The notes: generated from the sequence alone by a model not told the origin. DNA of 7,735 bases from Kiritimatiellia bacterium (GCA_017999015.1 JAGOBZ010000091.1:2174-9908), one strand, 5' to 3'; positions 1-6,039 are shown, numbered from the stretch's first letter. Made by a program: numbers and translations.

Positions 1-152
1 CGGCGCTGGTCGCATCGCGCGCCGATGTAGAGAGCTACCTTCTGGCGCGACAGAAAGGTCAGGTCGCGGACCATCCGCTGGCGCAAGGTTGGCGCGCGCG
101 ACTCCTCGCCTCATCTGCCTTCCACCGTTCAAGCATGGAATCTGAAGCCTGA
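1..152 (+). CDS. C-terminal fragment, ribonuclease D-like (HRDC-type tail)
   Basis: Reading from base 3, about 49 codons are open before the TGA at 150-152, and the start lies outside the window. The peptide has a run like LVASRADVESYL followed by LAQGWRARLL. This pattern, a 'srkel' helix, a short linker and then GWR plus leucines, resembles the extreme C-terminus of ribonuclease D and related DEDD exonucleases with HRDC domains, which trim 3' ends of stable RNAs. No catalytic residues are in view, so the call rests on this tail alone. The last three codons (Ser-Glu-Ala) and the stop fall inside the degenerate heptamer array that follows, so the native C-terminus may have been altered by the repeat. 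High GC matches the other chromosomal genes here. Confidence 0.5.
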   Translation, partial: ALVASRADVESYLLARQKGQVADHPLAQGWRARLLASSAFHRSSMESEA

Positions 153-204
153 AACCCGGAACCCGAAACCTGGAACCAGAAACCCGAAACCTGGAACCAG
201 AAAC
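142..204. repeat. Degenerate heptamer tandem array (consensus CYGRAAC), nine units
   Basis: Nine consecutive 7-nt units fit roughly C[T/C/A]G[A/G]A[A/G]C: CTGAAGC, CTGAAAC, CCGGAAC, CCGAAAC, CTGGAAC, CAGAAAC, CCGAAAC, CTGGAAC, CAGAAAC. The last six form an exact 21-bp duplication (161-181 equals 182-202). The array covers the stop codon of the upstream gene and ends about 70 bp before the larA-like start. A 7-nt period does not preserve a reading frame, so it is not coding repeat material. Confidence 0.85.
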
Positions 205-262
205 CCATTTCCCCCTGTCTTGATTTGAAGCGGGCGATGTGCGAGACTGATGGCTGAATTTT

Positions 263-270
263 AAGGAAGG
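263..270 (+). promoter_or_regulatory. Ribosome binding site of the larA-like gene
   Basis: AAGGAAGG lies 7 nt before the ATG at 278. It is a strong Shine-Dalgarno match and fixes this start. No convincing sigma-70 promoter was found between the repeat array and this site. Confidence 0.75.
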
Positions 271-277
271 ATTCGCC

Positions 278-1552
278 ATGGTGTATGTTGCTCGCGGCGC
301 GGCGCGCGAAACGCTCGACCGGCCGCAGATGAAGCAGGCGCTGTTCGCCGCGCTGGATGCCTTGGGGCCGCGCAACCGCGTGTTGGTGCTGCCGCCCGAT
401 TTCACCCGTTTCCATTCGCAGGCCGGCGTGCTGACCCAGTACGTGCGGGAGTATTACGGCGACCGGCTGGCCGCCGTGCTGCCGGCGCTCGGCACCCATT
501 CGCCGATGACCGAGGCGCAGCTCCGCGAGATGTTCGGCGAGATGCCGCTCCACCTGTTCAAGCCCCACGACTGGCGTAATGACGTGGTGACGCTGGGCAC
601 CGTGCCGCCGGAGTACGTGCGCGAGGTGACCGAAGGCCGGCTGGACTTCGATTGGCCGGTGCAGGTCAACCGGCTGCTGGTCGAGGGCGGCTTCGACCTG
701 ATCCTCTCGATCGGCCAGGTGGTGCCGCACGAGGTGATCGGCATGGCCAACTACAACAAGAACCTTTTCGTCGGCACCGGCGGCGCCGTGGCGATCAACC
801 GCAGCCACTTCGTGGGCGCGGTCTACGGCATGGAGCGCATCATGGGGCGCGCCGACACGCCGGTGCGCCGGCTCTTCAACTACGGTTCCGACCACTTCGG
901 CCACCTGCTGCCGCAGACCGTGTACGTGCAGACGGTCGTGGGCCGCGCCGACGACGGCGGCATGGCCGTGCGCGGACTCTATGTCGGCGATGACATCGAG
1001 GTCTTCAACCGCGCCGCGGCGCTCGCGCTCGAGGTCAACTTCGAGATGGTGCCGAAGCCCTTCAAGAAGTGCGTGGTCCACCTCGACCCCGCAGAGTTCA
1101 AGAGCACCTGGCTCGGCAACAAGGCGGTCTACCGCACGCGCATGGCCATGGCCGACGGCGGCGAGCTGCTGATCCTCGCGCCGGGCGTGAAGGAGTTCGG
1201 CGAGGATGCCCAGATCGACGCGCTGATCCGCAAGTACGGCTACTTCGGCACGCCGAAAACGCTAACGGCCGTGAAGGCCAACGCGGACCTGCAGGAGAAC
1301 CTGGGCGCGGCGGCGCACCTGATCCACGGCTCGTCGGAGGGCCGCTTCACCATCACCTACGCGCCGGGGCATCTGACGCGCGCGGAGATCGAGGGCGCGG
1401 GCTTCGCATACGCCGACGTGCGGACGATGATGGCGCGCTACAATCCGGAGACCTTGAAGGACGGCCTCAACGTGATGCCCGACGGCGAGGAAATCTTTTA
1501 CATCAGCAACCCCGCGATCGGCCTCTGGTCCGTGCGGGAGCGGTTTCAATAG
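278..1552 (+). CDS. larA: LarA-superfamily nickel-pincer racemase/epimerase, possible D-gluconate/D-mannonate 2-epimerase
   Basis: Intact 424-residue protein of the LarA (DUF2088) superfamily. These enzymes use a nickel-pincer nucleotide cofactor to epimerise the alpha carbon of 2-hydroxyacids by hydride transfer. Visible family landmarks are PDFTR (residues 40-44), GTHSPMT (72-78), the long motif from SIGQVVPHEVIG into NYNKNLFVGTGG (144-169), and NRSHF (174-178). Using Lactiplantibacillus LarA numbering from memory, H108, H174, K184 and H200 correspond to H74, H151, K161 and H177 here; the spacings 174-184-200 are reproduced exactly, so cofactor attachment and nickel ligation look intact. 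In place of the SGGRK stretch around the cofactor lysine it has NYNKN, which suggests a different substrate from lactate. Neighbouring SDR and 6-phosphogluconate dehydrogenase genes point to a sugar acid; LarA homologues with D-gluconate 2-epimerase activity are known. Cofactor genes larB, larC and larE are not in this window. The family call is firm; the substrate is inference. Confidence 0.88.
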   Translation: MVYVARGAARETLDRPQMKQALFAALDALGPRNRVLVLPPDFTRFHSQAGVLTQYVREYYGDRLAAVLPALGTHSPMTEAQLREMFGEMPLHLFKPHDWRNDVVTLGTVPPEYVREVTEGRLDFDWPVQVNRLLVEGGFDLILSIGQVVPHEVIGMANYNKNLFVGTGGAVAINRSHFVGAVYGMERIMGRADTPVRRLFNYGSDHFGHLLPQTVYVQTVVGRADDGGMAVRGLYVGDDIEVFNRAAALALEVNFEMVPKPFKKCVVHLDPAEFKSTWLGNKAVYRTRMAMADGGELLILAPGVKEFGEDAQIDALIRKYGYFGTPKTLTAVKANADLQENLGAAAHLIHGSSEGRFTITYAPGHLTRAEIEGAGFAYADVRTMMARYNPETLKDGLNVMPDGEEIFYISNPAIGLWSVRERFQ

Positions 1553-1557
1553 CAGGT

Positions 1558-2706
1558 ATGCTAAGAAATGACAAAAAGCCTAAGCTGAGAGCCAGACGCA
1601 GCAAGCCCGAATATCGTTTCGGCTTTCGTGAAAACCCGGCAACGGCTGCATATCGGCATCCGTTATGCGACGGACGACGAACAGCCGGGAACTTCACGTT
1701 GGTTTCGCTTTTTTCCGGTTGCGGCGGAATGGATTTGAGTTTCACCGGCGGGTTCAATGTGTTGGGGAATAAGTATCCGTCACTTCCCTTCGATATTTTG
1801 GGTGCGTATGACTTCTTGCCTGATGCTGTCGAATGCCACAAATTGAATCTCGGCGATTATGCCTGTCTGGCTGATTTGAAAGAAATCCCCGTTTCGACAA
1901 TCCCCGCCGCCGACATTCTTACCGGCGGGTTTCCCTGCCAAGATTTTTCTTCCTCCGGCCCTAAAACAGGATTCAATGGGAAACGGGGAAAGCTTTATGA
2001 GGTACTCGTCGAGTATATGCGCGTTCATCGTCCCAAGTTGGTTGTCGGAGAAAACGTCCCCCATCTCGCGCGTTTAAAAGACGGCACCTATCTGACAGCA
2101 ATCCTCAAGGCATTTGAGGCCGAGGGTTATCATTTTGATCTTTGGGAACTGTACGCGCCCGACTACGGAATTCCGCAAAGTCGTCGCCGTCTGTTTTTTG
2201 TTGGCGTGCGTGACGATCTTCCCGGCTTCCCTGTGCGACCAGAACCCTTGAACCGACACATAACCATTTCTGAAGCACTTGCTGATTTAGAGGCTGTTAC
2301 CGACGAAACAATCACTAACCAAAGTCAATTTTTCGTATCAACGAAAGCGTCATCAGGGGGTGGGCAGGGTGACCACAAAAATAACCCGAATAAAGTCGCA
2401 TACTGTATCCGAGCGAATGCGCGCGGCCGAATCCAGTTTCACCACCATCTTGACCGGCGATTGACGGTTCGCGAGTGTGCTCGACTGCAAACATTTCCCG
2501 ACCAATTTGTCTTCCCGTACACCACGCAACGAAACCTGACACTGATTGGCAATGCGGTGCCGCCTGTGCTGGGGTATCATGTGGCTAAATCGGTTGCGGC
2601 CTATTTGGAGGCCGTCCTGCCCCATTCTTTCGATGCTACCGTGTCGCATCAAAAAGGATTGTCGCATGAAAGGATCTTTGCCATTCAGGAGACACTATTT
2701 GCATGA
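1558..2706 (+). CDS. dcm: DNA (cytosine-5) methyltransferase of a type II restriction-modification system
   Basis: Predicted 382-residue C5-cytosine methyltransferase that transfers methyl from S-adenosylmethionine to cytosine and should protect host DNA from the adjacent nuclease. All core motifs are present in order: motif I FSGCGGMD (52-59), motif IV GGFPCQDFS (123-131) with catalytic Cys127, motif VI ENV (165-167), motif VIII QSRRR (207-211), motif IX RLTVRECARLQTFPD (301-315) and motif X GNAVPP (331-336). The target-recognition segment between VIII and IX is short, about 85 residues, typical of monospecific enzymes; the recognition sequence cannot be read from it. The frame stays open upstream into larA, but the ATG at 1558 is the only plausible start: it follows the larA stop by 5 nt and precedes motif I by about 50 residues. 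No good Shine-Dalgarno is visible; AGG sits nearly against the ATG, so translation may depend on coupling to larA. GC is much lower than in the flanking genes, implying horizontal acquisition. Confidence 0.95.
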   Translation: MLRNDKKPKLRARRSKPEYRFGFRENPATAAYRHPLCDGRRTAGNFTLVSLFSGCGGMDLSFTGGFNVLGNKYPSLPFDILGAYDFLPDAVECHKLNLGDYACLADLKEIPVSTIPAADILTGGFPCQDFSSSGPKTGFNGKRGKLYEVLVEYMRVHRPKLVVGENVPHLARLKDGTYLTAILKAFEAEGYHFDLWELYAPDYGIPQSRRRLFFVGVRDDLPGFPVRPEPLNRHITISEALADLEAVTDETITNQSQFFVSTKASSGGGQGDHKNNPNKVAYCIRANARGRIQFHHHLDRRLTVRECARLQTFPDQFVFPYTTQRNLTLIGNAVPPVLGYHVAKSVAAYLEAVLPHSFDATVSHQKGLSHERIFAIQETLFA

Positions 2707-3503
2707 TACCGGATCATGACCTTGTTGAAACATTTCTGACGCCGGTCAGAATCTGTTCGTCGTATCGCCCCGCTTTCGGGCATTCGAAATCTGAGGGTGT
2801 AGATTTGCCTGCATTCCAGAATTTGTACGGGAACGACCCTTTTTATGCCTGGATCGGTTTGGATGATCCGCTTGTCTATGCCGCACACAAGATGGCTGGA
2901 GGCCTGACTTCTGTCTACAGACAGATTGGCGTTGGAACAGAACATCTCCTGAGAACCATCATTCGGGACTCTCTGGGATTGACCGCAGACGAAACAACTT
3001 GGAGTTATCGATATCGAAAGCCAAACGGGAAAACCGGAGTCCATATTCTCGACGCAAAAGTCTGGTTCCCTGATTTATCGGGTGCACAGCGGCAAGTTTT
3101 TGTCGATTGGATGGCCGCTGTTGGGCCGTATGTGGAGTTGACGTCCGCAAAACTTAAGCGAATACAGGGTGTCGCTTTTGAGATCAGACAAGGATATAAG
3201 AGCGCGGACTCAAAACGTCAGAACGCAGACCTTCGGTTTGGCATGAGCGCTTACCAAGAGGGTTTGCTTCCAGCGGTCATGATTCTGTCGCAGCAGGTCA
3301 GCGAGACCGTCATTGATCGATACCGAAAAGACAAAATGGCCGTGCTGACCGGCATATTGGACGGGGATTCGTTGTCATCAACGTTCACTTTTTTCAAACA
3401 GGTAATCGGGTTTGACCTCGAGTCGTTTTTCAGGCGAAACTCCGAAACGTTAAGAACAGAAACACTGGCAATCATTCAGGCGTTGCTGCGTGCAGACCAA
3501 TAA
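2703..3503 (+). CDS. Probable type II restriction endonuclease, partner of the cytosine methyltransferase
   Basis: 266-residue protein whose ATG overlaps the methyltransferase stop as ATGA (2703-2706), with AGGAG at 2687-2691 upstream. Tight coupling to a C5 methyltransferase and the same low GC make it the likely cognate nuclease; I cannot assign it to a named enzyme. The best candidate active site is the stretch FEIRQGYKSADSKRQNAD (159-176), a beta strand ending in Glu160 then a dense run of basic and polar residues. Asp117 in the preceding strand (HILDAKVWF) may supply the first acid of a PD-(D/E)XK-like core; here the usual ExK would read E-I-R or involve Gln163/Lys166. The N-terminal region has a compact DPFYAW...DPLVYAAHKMAGG...YRQIG block (45-76) that looks conserved in style. 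No HNH or GIY-YIG motif and no membrane segment is seen. The role rests mainly on context; the catalytic assignment is tentative. Confidence 0.75.
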   Translation: MIPDHDLVETFLTPVRICSSYRPAFGHSKSEGVDLPAFQNLYGNDPFYAWIGLDDPLVYAAHKMAGGLTSVYRQIGVGTEHLLRTIIRDSLGLTADETTWSYRYRKPNGKTGVHILDAKVWFPDLSGAQRQVFVDWMAAVGPYVELTSAKLKRIQGVAFEIRQGYKSADSKRQNADLRFGMSAYQEGLLPAVMILSQQVSETVIDRYRKDKMAVLTGILDGDSLSSTFTFFKQVIGFDLESFFRRNSETLRTETLAIIQALLRADQ

Positions 3504-3514
3504 TCGAAAGGAAA
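3504..3514 (+). promoter_or_regulatory. SDR leader with ribosome binding site, shared with gnd
   Basis: TCGAAAGGAAA starts immediately after the endonuclease stop codon and ends 6 nt before the SDR start at 3521. The identical 11-mer occurs at 4467-4477, 4 nt before the gnd start. AAAGGA is the Shine-Dalgarno core. The match suggests this is ancestral chromosomal leader, not part of the inserted module. Confidence 0.7.
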
Positions 3515-3520
3515 AAAGAG

Positions 3521-4378
3521 ATGTCAGTTCCCTTTAAGGTGGATTTGAACGGCAAGGTGGCGGTGGTGACCGGCGGCGGCGGCGTGCTGTGCGGCGCGAT
3601 GGCCAAGGCCCTGGCCGAGTGCGGCGCGGCGGTGGCTGTGGCCGACCTCAAGCTGGAGAACGCGCAGAAGGTCGTGGACCAGATCACGGCGGCGGGCGGC
3701 AAGGCGATGGCCGTGGCCTGCAACGCGCTTGAGAAGGCCAGTCTGGAAGCGGCGAACGCCGAGATCGAGAAGACGCTCGGTCCGGTCGCGATCCTGATCA
3801 ACGGCGCGGGCGGCAACCATCCCAAGGGCACCACGGCGATGGAGTACCTGAATCCCGACGACCTGCTGAAGGAGAACCGCGATTTCGTGACCTTCTACGA
3901 CCTCGACCCCAAGGGCATCGAGTTCGTCTTCAACCTGAACTTCCTAGGCACGCTGCTGCCCACGCAGGCCTTCACCAAAAAGATGGCGCTCGGCCGCTCG
4001 GGCGTGATCATCAACATCTCATCGATGAACGCCTTCCGCCCGCTCACCAAGATCCCGGCCTACAGCGCGGCCAAGGCGGCGGTCAGCAACTTCACGCAGT
4101 GGATGGCGGTGCACATGGCCAAGGCGGGCATCCGCGTCAACGCGATCGCGCCGGGTTTCTTCCTGACCGACCAGAACCGCGCGCTGCTGACACACCCGGA
4201 CGGCTCGATGACCCCGCGCTCGGAGAAGATCCTGGCGCACACGCCGATGGGCCATTTCGGCGAGCCGGCCGACCTGATCGGCGCGCTGCTGTGGCTGGTC
4301 TCGGACCAGGCGGCCGGCTTTGTGACCGGCGTGGTCGTGCCGATCGACGGCGGCTTCTCCGCGTACAGCGGGGTGTAG
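3521..4378 (+). CDS. uxuB: SDR-family oxidoreductase, D-mannonate oxidoreductase (fructuronate reductase) type
   Basis: 285-residue classical short-chain dehydrogenase/reductase. The cofactor-binding glycine motif is at 17-25 (TGGGGVLCG), the NAG-type motif reads NGAGG (94-98), the catalytic serine region is ISSMN (166-170), and the active-site pair is Tyr181 and Lys185 (YSAAK). Asp42 at the end of the second strand (VAVADLK) suggests NAD(H) preference. The GAGGNHPKGTT segment, the insertion around residues 106-133 and the C-terminal TPMGHFGEPADLIGALLWL match the SDR form of D-mannonate oxidoreductase (Bacillus UxuB/YjmF type), which interconverts D-fructuronate and D-mannonate. Placement beside a LarA-like epimerase and 6-phosphogluconate dehydrogenase supports a sugar-acid role. 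The main alternative is another polyol or sugar-acid SDR such as gluconate 5-dehydrogenase. It was probably once directly downstream of the larA-like gene, before the restriction-modification pair separated them. Confidence 0.82.
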   Translation: MSVPFKVDLNGKVAVVTGGGGVLCGAMAKALAECGAAVAVADLKLENAQKVVDQITAAGGKAMAVACNALEKASLEAANAEIEKTLGPVAILINGAGGNHPKGTTAMEYLNPDDLLKENRDFVTFYDLDPKGIEFVFNLNFLGTLLPTQAFTKKMALGRSGVIINISSMNAFRPLTKIPAYSAAKAAVSNFTQWMAVHMAKAGIRVNAIAPGFFLTDQNRALLTHPDGSMTPRSEKILAHTPMGHFGEPADLIGALLWLVSDQAAGFVTGVVVPIDGGFSAYSGV

Positions 4379-4393
4379 AAAACGATAGCGAAG

Positions 4394-4474
4394 GAATCGA
4401 GCGAATCGAAAGATTCGGCGGATTCGAGACTCGATTCAATCGATTCATTCGATTTTCTCGAATCATTCGAAAGG
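4394..4474. repeat. Nine-nucleotide-period repeat array with inverted halves
   Basis: A TCG core recurs at 4397, 4406, 4415 and 4424, then after a 2-nt phase slip at 4431, 4440, 4449, 4458 and 4467, giving exact 9-nt spacing within each half. The left half starts with GAATCGA copies at 4394 and 4403; the right half starts with the reverse complement TCGATTC at 4431 and 4440. Segments 4394-4409 and 4431-4446 can pair at 14 of 16 positions around a 21-nt centre. A second perfect palindrome, TCGAAT-C-ATTCGA (4458-4470), abuts the gnd ribosome binding site. It fills almost the whole spacer between the SDR and gnd genes. Confidence 0.85.
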
Positions 4475-4478
4475 AAAG
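4471..4478 (+). promoter_or_regulatory. Ribosome binding site of gnd
   Basis: AAGGAAAG lies 3 nt before the ATG at 4482, with the AGGA core 6 nt away. It overlaps the last unit of the 9-nt repeat array, so any structure formed by that array could affect access to it. Confidence 0.7.
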
Positions 4479-4481
4479 CAC

Positions 4482-5948
4482 ATGGCTAAGAAAGCGACCA
4501 AAGCGGACATCGGGCTCATCGGCCTCGCGGTGATGGGCGAGAACCTCATTCTCAACATGGAGAGCAAAGGCTACACCGTGGCCTGCTTCAACCGCACGGT
4601 CGAGAAGGTCGACGCCTTCGTGAACGGCCGCGGCGCCGGCAAGCGTCTGATCGGCTGCCACTCGCTGCAGGAGCTGGCGGGCAGCCTCAAGAAGCCGCGC
4701 CGCGTGATGATCATGGTCAAGGCCGGCGCGGCCGTGGACCAGACGATCGATGCGCTGCTGCCGGTGCTGGAGAAGGGCGACATCATCATCGACGGCGGCA
4801 ACAGCTATTTCCCGGACACCATCCGCCGTACCCGGTACCTGGCCGAGAAAGGCCTGCGTTTCATCGGCTCCGGCGTCTCGGGCGGCGAAGAGGGCGCGCT
4901 GCTGGGCCCGGCCATCATGCCCGGCGGCGACGCCAAGGCGTGGCCGCATGTGAAGGCGATCTTCCAGGATGTCGCGGCCAAGGTCGAGGACGGCACGCCC
5001 TGCTGCGCCTGGATCGGCAGCGACGGCGCCGGCCACTTCGTCAAGATGGTGCACAACGGTATCGAGTACGGCGACATGCAGCTCATCTGCGAGGCGTACG
5101 ACCTGATGGCGCGAGGCCTCGGCATGTCAGCCAAAGAGATGCAGAAGGTCTTCGCCAAGTGGAACACCGGCGACCTCGACAGCTATCTGATCGAGATCAC
5201 GGCCGACATCCTCGCGCAGACCGATGACGAAACCGGCAAGCCGATCGTCGACATCATCCTCGACACGGCCGGCCAGAAGGGCACCGGCAAATGGACCTCC
5301 CAGGCCGGCCTCGACCTGGGCATCGGCATCCCGCAGATCGCCGAGGCGGTCTTCGCGCGCTGCCTCTCGGCCATCAAGGAGGAGCGCGTCGCGGCGGCCA
5401 AGCTGCTGAAGGGTCCGGCCGCGAAAGCCGGGGTCGACAAGAAGCTTTTCGTCAAGCAGCTTGAGCAGGCCGTCTACGCCTCGAAGATCTGCTCGTACGC
5501 GCAGGGCTACCAGTTGCTGCGCGCCGCGGCCAAAGAGTACAAGTGGGACCTCAACTACGGCGAAATCGCGCTGGTCTGGCGTCAGGGCTGCATCATCCGC
5601 GCCCGCTTCCTCGGCAAGATCAAGGAGGCCTTCGACGCCGATCCGCAGCTCGCCAACCTGCTGCTCGACCCGTACTTCAAGAAGACCGTCGCCAAAGCCC
5701 AGAACGCGTGGCGCGCCGTCATCAAGACGGCCGTCGATCTCGGCATCCCGGTGCCGGCCATGAGCACCGCGCTCAACTACTTCGATGCCTACCGCAGCGC
5801 CCGCCTGCCGGCCAACCTGCTCCAGGCGCAGCGCGACTACTTCGGCGCGCACACCTACGAACGCGTTGACAAGCCGCGCGGCGAGTTCTATCATCACATC
5901 TGGACGGCGAGTGGTGGTAACACCGCCGCTTCGACCTATACCGTGTAA
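4482..5948 (+). CDS. gnd: NADP-dependent 6-phosphogluconate dehydrogenase (decarboxylating)
   Basis: Full-length 488-residue enzyme converting 6-phosphogluconate to ribulose 5-phosphate, CO2 and NADPH in the oxidative pentose phosphate pathway, in the cytoplasm. The N-terminal Rossmann motif is GLAVMGENL (14-22), with NRT (37-39), the usual NADP-selecting triplet, after the second strand. IIDGGNSYF spans 102-110. The catalytic segment GHFVKMVHNGIEYGDMQ (184-200) supplies Lys188 and Glu195, the counterparts of the known lysine base and glutamate acid. The family signature region with GTGKWTSQ is at 267-274, and C-terminal Arg451 and His457 (RDYFGAH) match residues that reach into the partner subunit's active site. 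The start is supported by the AAGGAAAG site. It lies 103 bp after the SDR gene, so co-transcription is plausible, across the 9-nt repeat array. Gnd here could consume gluconate made by the upstream epimerase once phosphorylated. The enzyme assignment is secure; the pathway link is inference. Confidence 0.98.
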   Translation: MAKKATKADIGLIGLAVMGENLILNMESKGYTVACFNRTVEKVDAFVNGRGAGKRLIGCHSLQELAGSLKKPRRVMIMVKAGAAVDQTIDALLPVLEKGDIIIDGGNSYFPDTIRRTRYLAEKGLRFIGSGVSGGEEGALLGPAIMPGGDAKAWPHVKAIFQDVAAKVEDGTPCCAWIGSDGAGHFVKMVHNGIEYGDMQLICEAYDLMARGLGMSAKEMQKVFAKWNTGDLDSYLIEITADILAQTDDETGKPIVDIILDTAGQKGTGKWTSQAGLDLGIGIPQIAEAVFARCLSAIKEERVAAAKLLKGPAAKAGVDKKLFVKQLEQAVYASKICSYAQGYQLLRAAAKEYKWDLNYGEIALVWRQGCIIRARFLGKIKEAFDADPQLANLLLDPYFKKTVAKAQNAWRAVIKTAVDLGIPVPAMSTALNYFDAYRSARLPANLLQAQRDYFGAHTYERVDKPRGEFYHHIWTASGGNTAASTYTV

Positions 5949-5955
5949 CAGGATA

Positions 5956-6024
5956 CGGAAGATCCGTGAGCCGGAGGCGCCGGGACAAGGAACCCCGGCT
6001 CGCCCGGCTCCGCAGGGTCTTCCG
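5956..6024 (+). promoter_or_regulatory. Nested hairpin in the gnd to AsmA-like spacer
   Basis: Three stacked stems can form: 5956-5965 with 6015-6024 (10 bp including one G-U), 5968-5974 with 6004-6010 (7 bp, GAGCCGG/CCGGCTC), and 5979-5984 with 5994-5999 (6 bp, GCCGGG/CCCGGC) around a 9-nt loop. No T-tract follows, so a standard rho-independent terminator is unlikely. The 3' arm TCTTCC (6018-6023) could alternatively pair with GGAAGA at 6033-6038, which is the ribosome binding region of the next gene. Confidence 0.55.
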
Positions 6025-6032
6025 AAGGGATT

Positions 6033-6039
6033 GGAAGAG
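6033..6039 (+). promoter_or_regulatory. Ribosome binding site of the AsmA-like gene
   Basis: GGAAGAG lies 10 nt before the ATG at 6050 and continues as a GA-rich run. It decides for the ATG at 6050 over an upstream in-frame GTG at 5966, which lies inside the nested hairpin and would add a 28-residue arginine-rich segment ahead of the membrane anchor. Confidence 0.6.

Larger units (their letters stand above)
1558..3503. other. Laterally acquired restriction-modification island
   Basis: The two-gene module has markedly lower GC than its surroundings. Hand counts of single sequence lines give 23/60 G+C at 2281-2340 and 26/60 at 3361-3420, against 44/60 at 3601-3660 and 36/60 at 1021-1080. The change occurs at the larA stop on the left and at the endonuclease stop on the right. 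No transposase, integrase, terminal inverted repeat or clear target-site duplication was found at the edges. Confidence 0.8.

Noticed and set aside
142..204. Heptamer array considered as a CRISPR array or iteron-type origin
   Set aside because: Units are only 7 nt, contiguous and degenerate with no spacers, no cas genes are nearby, and no replication gene or AT-rich melting region adjoins it.
220..248. Possible sigma-70 promoter with TTGATT at 220-225 before larA
   Set aside because: The hexamer 17 nt downstream is GAGACT, a poor -10 element, and no better spacing was found.
59..1081. Long open frame on the minus strand opposite the larA-like gene (340 codons)
   Set aside because: It mirrors the high-GC codon pattern of the + strand gene, is rich in His/Arg/Ala/Val with no recognisable domain, and ends inside the heptamer repeats.
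1069..1557. Upstream extension of the methyltransferase frame through the 3' half of larA
   Set aside because: The translation is Arg/Gly/Pro-rich shadow sequence. The methyltransferase motifs and the composition change both begin after 1558.
1553..3520. Transposon or integron ends around the restriction-modification pair
   Set aside because: No terminal inverted repeats, target duplication, attachment site or recombinase gene could be seen at either boundary.
4137..5054. Minus-strand frame of 305 codons across the SDR-gnd junction
   Set aside because: It runs antisense through two strongly supported genes and the repeat array, and has no domain of its own.
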